Source: CAJBLF01 sp964495905
Lineage (GTDB): Bacteria; Patescibacteriota; Gracilibacteria; Absconditabacterales; Absconditicoccaceae
DNA: 64,000 bases
Direction: 5' to 3'
Assembly: GCA_964495905.1 (NCBI GenBank)
Contig: CAZBWN010000029.1
Span: forward strand, 1 to 64,000
Both the position numbers and the translations under genes were made by a program. How positions within the stretch are numbered: position 1 is the first letter of the stretch; every line of letters starts with the position of its first letter. This document shows positions 1-11,673 of the stretch, piece after piece. The notes beneath the pieces were generated by a model. That model was not told the origin of the DNA and did not search any database. It worked only from the letters and a program-made list of their open reading frames with translations.

Positions 1-3000
1 TATTGAGAGAAATCTTTGATTGTCCCCTCTGTTTCACCAAGTGCGGAAACGTTATCAAAATTCATCATCAATACTAATCATGAATCATAGATATTATAAT
101 TGGTTCCGTTTCGTGTTCGAATAAATTGATTGAGATTGTTCTCTGTGATATCTAATTGTCCTGTGAAAGAATTGGAATTTATCCATGCGTTGTCTATTGG
201 ATTCATTCAAGTAAAGTTTAGTGCGGGGAGTATCGTATTTACGATAAAATTCCATCATGAACTTCGTCATCAGGTATTACCTGCACTATCAAAAGCATAG
301 ACTCTTCGATAGTAGATAGTATCTGCCAGTCAATTTAATGTTGTTCCCGTAGAAAAAATTGATCATGAATTGTATATTGTAGCAAAATCAGATCATGTAC
401 TTATCTGTCGTATATATCAGCTCAATCAGATGCCGCTATCAATAGATCAATTTCGTAATAAACTAACTGTTCCTGTATTTAGTGATGTTCAACTTGCTGG
501 TGAAAGGAGTATGGGAGTTGTCGGTCATACATTATCTCGTCAGATATTTCTACCTGTATCGGCCATATTTCCTATGAGATCGCTTACATATCCTGTATAT
601 CTATATAAAATATTTGCTAACAATCCTGTCTGTGCGATAGTGAAATTCCATTTATTTATATCGTATTTATTGAAATTAGAATTGTATTGATTAGCTATTT
701 CTCAAGAAGAAAGTGCACGATTTCGGATACGTGGTTCATCTATTTTTCCATTAAAATATCTGCCAGCATAGTAGCTTTTCCCGATTATTAAATCAGATCA
801 TGGAAACCTTGTTATCGGAAGACCTGCCGTAGCAATCGAATTGTCTAGCACTCAGTTTACGTATCCTTGTAAAACAGAATTTCCATATACAAATGTTAGA
901 TAGTACCATGTGTTTGTCGTTAGTGTGTTTGCACCATTTCCGTCGTAATTGTATTGGGTCACTCCATCATAGACATATAAAGCTAGTTTTCCATTGCTTT
1001 TTATCATTGCCTCAAATTCGTAATATGCATTATTTGTTCATATGATTGTACTATATCCATTGGTAAGTGATGCTGCATTGACTCGCATACTAACGGTTTG
1101 ATAATTTGAATCTAGATTTGTCGTCTGCGCTAAATTTATATAATCATCTGTTCCATCAAATTGATATCATCCATTTCGCTTTCCGTTTGCTGTCCATGTT
1201 AGTCCATTATATCCGCTACCATTGTTTCCCTGTTGAGAAAAATCTTTAATTAATCAATCTGTTTCAGACAGTGCTGAAATTTTGTCGAAGTTCATCATCA
1301 ATAATAACCCAGAATCATAGATGCTATAATCAGTTCCGCTTCGTGTTCGCTTAAATTGGTTGATATTGTTTTTTGTAATATCTAATTGCCCGGTGAAAGA
1401 GTTTTTATTTATCCATGTATTGTCTGCTGGATTTGCTCCGGTGAAACTTATGCTTGGGGGAGCATCTCGTCAGATATTTCTTCCGGTACTTACGATATTT
1501 CCTCCTAAGTCACTTACATATCCTGTATATCTATAAATACTATTTCCTACTACTTCTGTCTGTAGAATAGTTAAATTCCATTTGTCGGTATCGTATTTAT
1601 TGAGATTGGAATTGTAGAGAGTAGAAACTTCTCATGAAGAAAGAGCACGGTTGTAAATACGTGGTTCGTCCATTGATCCTTTGAAAAATCACCCACCAAT
1701 TCCAGCAGAGCCTAGAACGAAATTTACTCCTGGTGCATAACTATACGCAGTAGCATTGGTATTTGAACTAACTTGAATACCATTTAAATATGTTTTAGTA
1801 CCTGCTGTTGATGAGATTGAAACAACGTAATGATTCCAAGAATTTGTAGTGATTGTTCCCCAAGATGCATCATATGTAGCACCATTTTTTCTCATAATTA
1901 AATATGGGGTTGTTCTTGTGGGGAAATATAATCCTAATCCATTATTTCAATTTGAGGCATTTTCATATCCAAATATTCTACCCCCATTATTGGCATCTTC
2001 ATAGGCCCAAAATGCAATGGTTAAATTAGTTAGAGGGAGATTGTTGATAGAGGTGCTTACATAATCATTTATTCCATCAAATTGATATCCTCCATTCCAT
2101 TTTCCATTTCCTGTCCATGTAATTCCTCCCATTCCGCTACCATTGTTTCCATATTGGGATAAATCCTTGATTAATATACCTGTTTCACCAAGTGCTGAAA
2201 CTTTATCAAAGTTCATCATCAGAATCAATCCTGAATCATAGATGCTATAATCAGTCCCACTTCGCGTTCGTTTGAATTGATTGAGATTGCTTTCTATAAA
2301 ATTTAATTGTCCTGTAAAAGAATTAGCATCTATCCATGCATTGTCTGCTGGATTTGCTCCGGTGAAACTTAGTATTGCTGCTGTATCTATTTGAATGCTA
2401 TCACTTGTTGTAATCTCAGTGGCGCCTGTATTTCAATCAGTATCAAATTGAGCGTATACAGTTTTGGTTCCATCTCCAGTAGAAAGCATCCATGCTTTTC
2501 CTGTCGAAAAAGATTGTCGATCTGATCGCGTTCCCCCTGTATTGTCGTTTATAAATCTCATATTTATAAGTCAATCACCTGTTATGTTGAGAGTGGCGCC
2601 TGTAGATGTGACAAATAAATCATCATTGTTGACGACAAATGATCAGGAACCATATCAAGCAATTGCAAAATCAGTAAAATGGTCAGTTGTAAATACTATC
2701 CCTTTCTGTCATCAACTGTATATTACATTTGTTATACTCTGAGTATCCCAAGTTATTCCATTGTCATTTGAATAAAATACTTGTATCTGATCTCATATAT
2801 TCTTATCGGGAGTAGAAATTGATAATGTAGCTACTCATCATGTTAATTTAAGTAATTCTTTAGTGCTACCTACTTTAAATGCTGATAGTACTGATTTATT
2901 ATTTACACTTGAGAGCGATATAGGAATCGGAACTGTTATGATACCACTATAATGTGTTGTATTGTCCGCTTTATTGATTTGAGTACCTGCTGGTAGTGAT

Positions 3001-4214
3001 AATATAATATCTCTATTTTTTGTATTAACCGTCAAAGGTATATTACCATCAGTCGCTATTAAAGAGATATCATTGGATCAGCTAAAAACTTCACCTGATT
3101 GAGTATATCATTTGTTGGTGAATTCATTAGCTACCGTACCTGAATTTGTAGAGTTTGGAAGCATGACAAGACCGCTTTCTCCGTATACTTCCATCAGATA
3201 TCAGACAATTATCCCATTATATGATTTGATATTTTCTTTAACTAATATTTTTCCATTGTTGAGTACTGCTAGAGGATATAGATCCTTATTAGGTCAATTT
3301 TCGACATCGAGACTAAAATCTTTGCTTCCATCATCATTTAAACGAACAAATCTGTTGGATGTTAATCAACTATATGAAGAAAATGCTTCACCTATGAGGA
3401 TTTTTCCACCATTTTCAACTGCTACAGATCTTACATTGCCATTAAATCAACTTGGATTAATAAATCCTCTATCTAAGGTTCCATCAGCATTTAAACGAGC
3501 AACTTGGTTTATTGCTACTCAGTTATATGTTGAAAAGGTTCATCAAACGACAATTTTTCCATCGCTTTCAATTGCTACAGATATTACAGTACCATTAAAT
3601 CAATCTGGATTATTGAATCCTGTATCTAAAGTTCCATCAGCATTTAAACGGGTGAGATACATTGTTGCTGTTCAACTATATGCTGTAAAATCTCCACCGA
3701 CGATTATTTTACCATCAGGTTGTATTGCTAGAGTGTTTACCGCACCATTAAATCAAGTTCAATCGTTATTGAATCCTGTATCTAAAGTTCCATCAGCATT
3801 TAAACGGGTGAAATATTTTGCTGCTGTTCAACTATATTGCGTAAATACTCCTCCTACGAATATTTTTTCATCGTTTCCAACTGCTATAGCATACACAGGA
3901 GCATCGAACCCCCCTCACATATTGAAAGAATCATCTATGCTTCCATCTTCATAGAGACGGGTGAGATACCTTGCTGATGTTCATTTATATGCTGTGAATT
4001 CTCACCTTACAAGTAATTTATTTCCTGTATCAAAGCTAAAATCTATGTCTGTCTGATTGGCAAATGTTTGCATGTAAAGCAATATCCCAGTTGTTATCAG
4101 CATAAGCGAAAAGAATCTGAATATATTTTTTTTACTAAAAAATCTAGCAATACTTCTAAGGTATTCCCTGCGATAATCCTTCATATCTGATCTCATGCGA
4201 TTACAAATTTTCAT
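1..4214 (-). CDS. Giant surface protein with delta-60 and LamG-like repeats (3' end outside window)
   Basis: One frame stays open (TAA/TAG free, TGA=Gly) from the ATG at 4214 past the left edge, over 1,400 residues. The N-terminus carries a hydrophobic segment (FFSLMLITTGILLYMQTFA) that looks like a signal anchor. Residues ~55-370 are ~51-residue repeats of the type LAIQPDGKIIVGG...YLTRLNADGTLD, which match the delta-60 (DUF5122-like) family. From about residue 660 come LamG/concanavalin-like units (YQFDGINDYVS, then ARALSSGEI) starting near 2220, 1300 and 70, joined by linkers with NTWINKNSFTGQ-type motifs. I infer an exported adhesin that could bind glycan or host surface. The ligand cannot be told from sequence. 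Confidence 0.85.
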
Positions 4215-4303
4215 AAGGATAGATCAATGGGGAGAGATTTAAAATTATAGGTGTAAAGCTTCTTGTAGAAGAACTTCTTTCTTTGTTCTTTGAGCTTTAT
4301 ACT

Positions 4304-4332
4304 ATTATATCCAATACTGTTTTTTTTGTCAA
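4304..4332 (-). promoter_or_regulatory. Sigma70-type promoter of the giant surface protein gene
   Basis: On the minus strand TTGACA (4332-4327) is separated by 17 bases from TATAAT (4309-4304), a consensus match to both boxes. It lies about 90 bases upstream of the ATG at 4214. Confidence 0.75.
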
Positions 4333-4441
4333 AAAATTGGCGTTTCGTATGCGATTATTGGCTAATTTGGATTGACATTTTTATTAATTATTAGATAATT
4401 CTTATATAGTATATAAGTGTTTTTTTGTGGAAATAAAATAT

Positions 4442-4470
4442 TTGACAAAACGACTCTTTTTGGGTATACT
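4442..4470 (+). promoter_or_regulatory. Sigma70-type promoter of the Thr-Gly repeat protein gene
   Basis: TTGACA at 4442-4447, a 17-base spacer, then TATACT at 4465-4470, about 50 bases before the ATG at 4520. With the opposite promoter at 4304-4332 it makes 4215-4519 a divergent promoter region between two surface-protein genes. Confidence 0.75.
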
Positions 4471-4519
4471 TGTATAGAGTTCAAAAAACTTATAAAATTT
4501 ATTTACTCTCTAGCATACT

Positions 4520-6532
4520 ATGAAAAACGTTTTTCATGATGTACATCGTCATATCAAGCACCATCACAAAAAATATCTGTTTGGATTATTTTGAGGTTTT
4601 GCAGTAGTTAAACTCTTTTTACTTGTGCTTGGGCTTTCTGCAGTAGAGTATACTATTTCAACTTTCGCTCAATTAGAAAACTGATGTACGCTTACAGGAC
4701 AGTATTATACTTGAGAATATCAAACTTGAGAATATCAGACTTGAGAATCTTTCACTTGAGAATATCAGACTTGAGGATATCTTACGGGACAAGAATTGAC
4801 TGTATGATATCTTACGGGGGGATATATGATTGGTTGTACTACCTGAGGCGGATATTTTACTGGAGGGACTTTGGATGAATCAGGTTCTTTAACCTGAGAG
4901 ACCCGAGTAGATGCATATGAAACATGATGTATCCTTACAGGACAAGAACTTACCTGACAGGAACTTACAGGAGGATATATGACAGGATACTCAACAGAAT
5001 ATTATCAAACTTGAACATATCTTACTTGATGATATCTCACTTGATGATATCGAACTTGAGGATATTTAACTTGATGTGTTTCACAGACTTGAAATAATCA
5101 AACATGAAATAATCAACAACAAAATATTGTTACGTGATGAAATTGAATCTGTGAATCGGGTGATATCCTATGGAATACGCCTGTATCGTGATCAATCTTC
5201 AGAGATATATTTCCTATCAATCGGTCCTATTCATGAGCGGATTGCATCTCTGGATTATCGCTTCAATTGCGGGATCACAATAGTCAACGGATCGATCTGT
5301 CATCACTTGCTTTGTGAACTACCTGATATACTGTTGATTCTAGAAGATTGTATAGTTTCCAACAATCAGGATATTACCATATTATCGGTAATACGGGTAC
5401 AGAAAATTTCTATCTCTATACATGAACATATACGGGAAATTATTCACGTTTATCTACCTGATACAAACTGAGATTGCTTACTTCAAATCAAACTTCATTA
5501 TATGAAACCTCACCCTTTACTATAGATAATCAAACTCCTATATTAACATGAATCTCCTTGCTTTCCAGCTGATCTGCTACATGATATCTTAATCTCAGCG
5601 GAGTGGTGATCTTGAATTTCACTGCGAGTGAAGAATTGAGCGGATTGCAAGTAAGCTTATGATCTGGTAAAATTCCTACGAGCTCAACGATTTCATGATT
5701 GAATTATAGTTATACGCGAAGAATCACCTCATTATATACTGAAGGCGTATTGACTCCAACCATCATTTTTGCTGATAAAGCGGGTAATACAGGTGCTGTT
5801 GTATATGCTTCATCACTTGTCTTTGATATCACTAGACCTACGGTCACCGACTTTGTATTCAGCGGTAATGCATCATGATTTCAGTTAAAGTTCATTTCAT
5901 CTGAACCCGTAAGATATACGATTAACTATTGAAAAATGTGATGAGAGAATATGACTAGAACTAGCGCTGATTATCTGACTGCACAATATATCGGTTTTAG
6001 CTGAGTTGAAATAGATCAATTCTATACGTTCAGTCTCAATGTCTTTGATAAGGCAGGTAATGGCAGAGCATTAACCGGTGATTTTACACGAACAACTGCA
6101 TGAACGATCATATTTCATGCTTATATAGTTCCTGTGACTAATGAAATTATCTTGAGTTGAAGTCTAGTAACATTGGGTTCTACTCTCAAAAATGAGATAG
6201 AAAAATTTAATGCATGTAAAAGCGGTTTGGTGTATGTTCCTGTAGATCTTAAAATCAGAAATACTGTTTTTGCTATTCAAATGCCTAACTTCCAAAAATC
6301 TCAAGTAAAGACTTTGGTTAACGCATTTACTCTGTTCCTTTTTGATAAGGTTAAACTTAATCGTTCTATTACTCCAGAAGAGTTGACTCAGATTACCAAA
6401 AAATTCGACAATTTCTTGATTATCTTGAAACTCTTGAGAGATGATGATAATATCTGTAAACAAAATCTCTCTAATTATCATATAGTCCAGTTTAAAAATA
6501 CTTTGGAAGAGTTGAAGATCAACTTAGAATAA
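4520..6532 (+). CDS. Secreted/anchored protein with Thr-Gly-Tyr repeat region
   Basis: This 670-residue protein appears only when TGA is read as Gly. Residues ~24-50 form a hydrophobic segment after a His/Lys-rich start, likely a membrane anchor or signal. Residues ~55-210 are low-complexity repeats such as GEYQTG, GGYLTG and GQELTG, in which most glycines are TGA, often as the pair ACT-TGA. The middle (~210-550) is Ser/Thr-rich with bacterial Ig-like features (SPFTIDNQTPILTG, FADKAGNTG, VFDKAGNG, typical of Big-type modules). The last ~120 residues are helical and charged. The gene diverges from the giant surface gene, so a cell-surface role is likely. No enzyme motif was seen. Confidence 0.8.
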
Positions 6533-6550
6533 TATTTTTACTCCCCATAC

Positions 6551-6576
6551 CCCTCTAAAATAGAGGGTTTTTTTTT
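6551..6576 (+). terminator. Rho-independent terminator after the Thr-Gly repeat gene
   Basis: CCCTCTA (6551-6557), a three-base loop and TAGAGGG (6561-6567) form a perfect stem followed by nine T, starting 18 bases after the stop. Confidence 0.85.
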
Positions 6577-6596
6577 ATTTTTTTAAAAAACAGCAA

Positions 6597-6650
6597 ACCC
6601 CCTCATTCCCCCTTGACAGGGGGACTACATTGAAATTTCAAGGGAGGGTT
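6597..6650. repeat. CCTCC/GGAGG-rich dispersed palindromic repeat, copy 1
   Basis: The stretch holds CCCCCTTGACAGGGGGA and a following AAGGGAGGG. Related pieces occur at 7091-7180 and 36216-36323. It lies between convergent genes and has no coding potential. Confidence 0.5.
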
Positions 6651-6664
6651 TATTATTTATATTA

Positions 6665-7054
6665 TTATTTTTTTTCTATTTGTCTTTCATTTTCAGAAAT
6701 CTTTTTTATGTGAAGGGTAGTAGAATTGTTGAAGGGGAGTTGGTCGATGAATTTCGGTCGTTCGATGACGATATATTCAAATTCATTTATCTGATCTATG
6801 ATCCCTTTTTCTATGAGTTCGCTATATTCTTTGATTCTGTACATATCTATATGCAAGAGTTTAGCTCCGTAGACGTTGAGATACGCATAGGTAGGGCTTT
6901 GCACTGCTTTGTGGTCTAGTCATAACCCTTGTGCGAATCATTTGGTCAATAAGGTTTTTCCTGCTCCGAGCTCTCCATGCAATAGCAAAATCTTATGAGC
7001 TTTAGCGAGCTCTTTTCCGTAGTTTAGCATTTGTTCGGGGGTGTTTATATTCAT
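6665..7054 (-). CDS. tsaE: tRNA threonylcarbamoyladenosine biosynthesis ATPase TsaE
   Basis: TsaE (YjeE) is the P-loop partner of TsaB/TsaD in making t6A37 on tRNAs that read ANN codons. The 129-residue product has the Walker A motif GELGAGKT (~27-34, one Gly from TGA), then SPTYAYLN, the HIDMYRI motif and IEWP, where W is written CGA (6760-6758). Length and motif order fit the family. ATG at 7054 gives the expected short N-terminus before the P-loop. It is convergent with the upstream surface gene and divergent from the exonuclease. The other t6A genes are not in the window. Confidence 0.92.
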
Positions 7055-7090
7055 TTTTTTGAGTTATTATAAAATTTTTTATTTTTTTTC

Positions 7091-7180
7091 AAATCCCTCC
7101 TCACCTCCCTTTATCAAGGGAGGAACAGCTCCCTCCTTGATCCCGCCTTGCGGGACAGGTGCCGGAGGGTTGGGGTGGAT
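7091..7180. repeat. CCTCC/GGAGG-rich dispersed palindromic repeat, copy 2
   Basis: Contains CTCCCTTTATCAAGGGAG and CCCGCCTTGCGGGACAGG stems inside the 7055-7248 gap between divergent genes, related to 6597-6650 and 36216-36323. The rest of the gap is AT-rich and probably holds the promoter of the exonuclease gene. Confidence 0.5.
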
Positions 7181-7248
7181 TTGTTTCTTAACTTGTATTT
7201 TATACCGAAAATTCTATATATATCAACATTTATTCGCTTAGTCTCTCT

Positions 7249-8136
7249 ATGAAGTTTTTTCTTATCGATGGATCGAGTTTCTTATATAGGGCGTATTATG
7301 CTTTTCCACCTATGACAGATAAGGATGGACATAATGTAAACGTAGTCTATGGATTTTTTCGTATGCTGATGAAAATCTTCCAAGAGAAACCGGATTATTT
7401 CGTCATCACCTGGGATTCTCCTGTCAAGACATTCAGACATGAAGAGTATCCAGAATACAAAGCTAACCGCAAGAAAATGGATGATGATTTCAAACATCAG
7501 ATCCCTATCACCAAAGCTATCGCTGCTGAATTATGAATCCCTAGTCTGATCATGCCGTGATACGAAGCGGATGATATCATCTTTACTTTGGCGAAAAAAT
7601 ATGGTGCAGATAAAAATGTTCTGATAGATATCTATTCATGAGATAAAGATCTGAAATATCTTTTGGATACTAATATCTCCTGTGTGGACTCCATGAAAGG
7701 GCTTACTACTACGCCAGAATTATTCATCAAAGAATATGGATTTGAACCGATACATATCTTAGAATATCTTGCTTTGGTAGGGGATAGTGCTGATAATATC
7801 AAATGAATAGCAGGCATCTGACCCAAAAAAGCGTCTGACCTCATCAAAAAATATCAGACTATAGACAATATCTATACTCATATTGATGAAATACATTGAG
7901 ATATCAAACAGAAACTGATTGATGGAAAAGAGGCCGCATATCTGAGTAGAGGACTCATAGAATTAAAATCGCTCCCTGAAATACACGATACTCATATTGA
8001 AAATTTTAGATTAACGTTGGATTTCCCAAAGTATAAAAAGATATTGATAGGAGAACATCATTTCACTTCTTTTGAGAAGACATTGGATGAATTGAAAAAG
8101 AAATTGCAAAATCCGGTACAAATATGATTATTTTAA
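7249..8136 (+). CDS. Free-standing 5'-3' exonuclease / flap endonuclease (PolI N-domain type)
   Basis: The 295-residue protein matches the 5'-nuclease domain of DNA polymerase I: FLIDGSSFLYRAYYAF near the N-terminus, TWDSPVKTFRHEEYPEYK, the acidic metal site GYEADDIIF, SGDKDLKYLL, and the helix-hairpin-helix GDSADNIKGIAGIGPKKA. It should remove RNA primers and 5' flaps in replication and repair. No polymerase domain follows; the stop at 8134 is TAA and the next gene encodes a membrane protein. Several motif glycines are TGA. CGC and CGT are used for the conserved arginines. Confidence 0.92.
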
Positions 8137-8229
8137 AAGATTAAAAGATTAAAAAATTAAAAGATTTGTTGTAAATATTTGATAAATATTTATCACTAGT
8201 TCATTTGTTTTTACTTAAACATATCTTCT

Positions 8230-9225
8230 ATGAAACTCAAACGATTACTATTGCTTTTTGTATTCGCTGCATTGCCAAGTTTTGCTGCTTATGAACAACA
8301 GGGATTCTCCCAATTTCAAGAGCTTGATGGAAATATCGATTTTACCTGTACAGGACAATGCTTTGCTTTGCTTGGTCCTCTAGCAGGAAGCGATTATGTT
8401 TCGCTCAAGGGAGCATTGCAAGGAGATGGTGCTATAGGATATGGTTTTGTAGTCGGACAACAAGTAGTCCCAGGAGAAACTGTTCAGATACATTGAGAGA
8501 CTCTTGTTGACCAAAAATTCTCTTTTGCTAAATTGTCATTTTATTGACAATTATCGAAAGATGCTCAAGTGGTCATGATACTCCAGGGTGATGTGGTCGG
8601 ACAACAAGTGAATGCTGCTATAGGATTCATGGATTCCTATCAGAAAATAGCGCAGGGATGGAAAGATTTCTGGCAGATGGAAACATTGACGCCGTACAGC
8701 ATCAATCTCAGATATGGAGTCAAAATAGTTGGAACTTCTCTATTGAAATATGGATATATATTATTTCTCCTTGCTGCTTTATATATCCTGTTTTTTGATA
8801 AGTGAAATAAGGATAAAAAAATCCGTAAGATATTTTTTCGAGGGATTGGAATCTTCCTCTTCATAGGAATCAGAAACCTGATAACGTATACGTGGATTGT
8901 CCATCAGGGCATCCAAAACTATGCTACCCCTGCTATGGAATCCAAAACGTTTTTTGATCTCTGAGATTATATTCCATTTACCGATAAGATAAGAAAGGAA
9001 TTGAAATTGGATACAGAAAAAAAAGCGTGTAAGATATATGTGGATAGTTTCCAGGATCGGCCGTTTAAAACACATCGGGAATCCTTATATCTCAAACCGT
9101 GTACCATCACTTTGACTTGATCAGAAGCTGATTATATCATTTTTTATAAAAAACCTATCGCTAGCGGCGATCTTCAGAAGACCGTTCTTATAAACTTCAA
9201 TTGAAGTTATCTTTTATCAAAATAA
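8230..9225 (+). CDS. Exported membrane protein of unknown function
   Basis: A 331-residue protein with a clear signal peptide (MKLKRLLLLFVFAALPSFA), an extracytoplasmic N-terminal part of ~140 residues with two cysteines (FTCTGQCFALLG) and two membrane segments near residues ~165-190 and ~200-225, then a C-terminal part that may be beta-rich. I do not recognise a family. It is the first gene of the long rightward polysaccharide operon, 10 bases before a multi-spanning membrane protein, so a role in envelope glycan assembly is possible but only inferred from place. Confidence 0.7.
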
Positions 9226-9235
9226 ATATATCTGA

Positions 9236-10681
9236 ATGTTTGAAACATGATTTTTGCTTCTTATCAAAGCATTGCTGTATAACATCGTGCTTCCTCTTAT
9301 TCCTGGAATACTCTTTTTATGGATATTTTTTGGAAAAAAAATCAATGGGATGCTGCTCTATCTTTTATGATGGTTTATCGGTGCAGGAGTAGTGGCTTTT
9401 AGCCTATTCAATCTCCAGTTCATCCATTTCTGAATAGGAATAGGTGAATATTTCCTTGTCTTATGACTTTTGATAGTGATTTTTGTGGGTATCCTTCTGT
9501 ATAAAAAATCATCATTCAAAGAATATATTCCCACATTGAAGATCAAAAATATTTTCCCTCAGATCAAAGAATCATTTCTTGGTCTTTCCAAGATAGAAAA
9601 GATATTCACTTGGGTAGGATGAATATCCTGAATATTTCTCTTGATCATAACCTTCCTTCATGTCACTCATTTCCCTACTTATGCTGATGACAGTTTCCAA
9701 AACTGGAATGGTCCTGCATACAATATCTATCAAGATGGCGGCGTAAAGATGTTCTGAGAAAAAACTGAAATCCTTGGAAGATGAAGACTCGGATATCCTA
9801 TTTATATCCCTATGTACAAGGCTACCATAAGTAAATTTTTGTGAGGGTTCAATGATATTTATATCAATCTTTGGCAGTGGCTGGTATTTTTTGGAATGCT
9901 CTTGTTTATCTTTACAATCACTTTCGCTAAGACAAAAAATATTTTCCATTCCATTCTCCCTATCGGTTTGATCGCTTGATTGCCATTGCTGTTCTTTCAT
10001 ACAAGCGAAGGATATATGGAGTTACCTTGTGCAGTGTATTCCATCCTCACTATTCGGGCATTTTGGAAATTTCTGGAAGAGAAAGAGTATACCTATATCT
10101 CATTAGCGTTATTGTTTTGATTTATGTTGTCTCATATCAAAAACGATTGATTGCTATGATATTTTGCTGGGATACTTATCGCTTTTGTTTGTATCTTAGT
10201 GGTATCCAAGACATTAAGCAGTTTTGTACAATGATTCCTGAAAGATAAACCAGCTATTCTTTCTTCTTTGTTCTATTTTTTCTTTTTTCTTTTGCCCTTC
10301 TTGATAGTGAGATCCATCAATAATCTTTGATTCAATCCTGTCGCTACAAATGAATGATGAATATGATTCTCTCAAACAACACACTGGGAGATATTTTCTG
10401 TATTCCCATCTATTTTCATGAAAATGGACAATTATAATGTCATACTGATCGTACTTCTTCTTTTAGGATGGTTCCTTTATACTCAGAAGAAAAATTTCAA
10501 TAAATATTTTCTTGCTCTCTCTTGATCTGTCATTTTTATTGTTTTTGTATTGGTATTCCTATTTACGGAAAATTATGCTTTTGTCATGAATCAAACTACG
10601 GTAAATAGAGTATTCACTATGTGTTTCTTGATCATATTATCGTTTTCCGGTATTTTATTACATAACCATCATGATGAGTAG
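9236..10681 (+). CDS. Multi-spanning membrane protein, GT-C glycosyltransferase-like
   Basis: The 481 residues contain about ten or more hydrophobic segments. After the fourth comes an extracytoplasmic loop with Asp-rich sequence (TYADDSFQNWNGPAY), the position and style of the catalytic loop of GT-C enzymes such as the ArnT/PMT group, which move sugars from polyprenyl-phosphate donors. The match is by topology and not by a firm motif. The 3' end overlaps the next methyltransferase gene by 11 bases. An O-antigen-polymerase-like role is the main alternative. Confidence 0.65.
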
Positions 10682-11273
10682 AGATCAATCTTTTTGACAT
10701 AAAAAATTATCTTTGATAGATATCATAATATATAAGCTCAGGACAAAACAGATATTAAAGCATTGTAATTTTGATGATAAGGTCATTGTGGATGCAGGAT
10801 GCTGACATAATGCCTTATTTCTACAACATATCAAAAAAAAATATGCTCCTAAAAAACTTATAGCATTTGATATGAAATTAAATCACGAAGAACTGAAAAA
10901 ACAATGAATACTCACACAAGAATGAAATCTGAATGAAGATTTCAATTTACCAGAAAAGGTGGATCTATTTTTGTGTACAGCTGTCTTGGAACATCTATCG
11001 GAACCTATCAATTTTTTGAAAAATGCTTATGCCAATCTAAAAAAATGAGGATACCTCCTTCTTACAACGCCTAGTATCCGATCAAAACCTGTATTGGAAT
11101 TCATCGCATTCAGATTGAAATTGATAAATCCTATAGAGATAAGCGATCATAAAGAATATTACACAAAAGATAAGCTTGTAAAATATCTGGAAAAAGCATG
11201 ATTTGAAAAGAAGAACATCAAGCATAGATATTTTGAATTGTATATGAATAACTTTGTTTTAGTGCAAAAATAA
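10671..11273 (+). CDS. Class I SAM-dependent methyltransferase (polysaccharide operon)
   Basis: The 200-residue protein has SAM-binding motif I VIVDAGCGHNALF (~45-57), an acidic residue after the second strand (LIAFDMK), the VDLFLCTAVLEHLSEP motif and the LKKGGYLLLTTPS strand, all as in Methyltransf_11/25-type enzymes. The codon after TPSI is CGA, giving TPSW if Trp. ATG ATG at 10671/10674 overlaps the previous gene by 11 bases, showing translational coupling. The substrate is unknown; sugar or lipid carrier is plausible from context. Confidence 0.82.
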
Positions 11274-11275
11274 AT

Positions 11276-11671
11276 ATGAAAATCATAAAAAAAGTTTTAG
11301 CATATAAATTCATAAGATATTCCATCTGATGATGATTGGCAGCAATTTTTGATATTGCTCTTTTGCGGGTATTCACTGATATCTTTCATATATATTATCT
11401 CTATTCAGCTATATTATCATTCATATTCGCTTTTTCATTCTGATATGTATTCCAAAAATATATAACTTTTAAGGATTATTCCAATAAACATATCTTGCAA
11501 TGAGGTCTGTTTCTGCTGTTTCAGCTTATCGGACAAGGTATCTATATATTGCTCCTTTGGATAGGTGTCCAGCATATGTGAATCTATTATATGTATGTCG
11601 CTATTGCTGCAAAATGAATTGCGTTCATCCGAAATTATATCTCCAATTATCTTTTTAATTTTAAAAAATAA
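11276..11671 (+). CDS. GtrA-like membrane protein
   Basis: A 131-residue protein with four predicted membrane segments in the order and length of the GtrA/DPMS family (PF04138-type): KKVLAYKFIRYS start, then paired hairpins and a basic C-terminus (FIRNYISNYLFNFKK). These proteins are thought to move polyprenyl-phosphate-linked sugars across the membrane. It starts two bases after the methyltransferase stop and ends two bases before a dolichol-phosphate-type GT2 gene, the standard partner. Confidence 0.8.
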
Positions 11672-11673
11672 GT

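Noticed and set aside
370..690. Plus-strand ORF of 106 codons
   Set aside because: Lies antisense to the LamG-like region (ARALSSGEI and YRYTGYVSDLGG on the minus strand); no start signal or family.
3112..3954. Plus-strand ORF of 280 codons opposite the giant surface gene
   Set aside because: Its repeats (VPSAFKRV...QLY) are the antisense image of the delta-60 repeats. The minus frame is open over the whole 4.2 kb with family motifs, so this is a shadow.
5076..5471. Plus ORF of 131 codons in another frame within the Thr-Gly repeat gene
   Set aside because: The frame of the 4520-6532 gene runs through with export signal, repeats and Ig-like modules; this one overlaps it out of frame.
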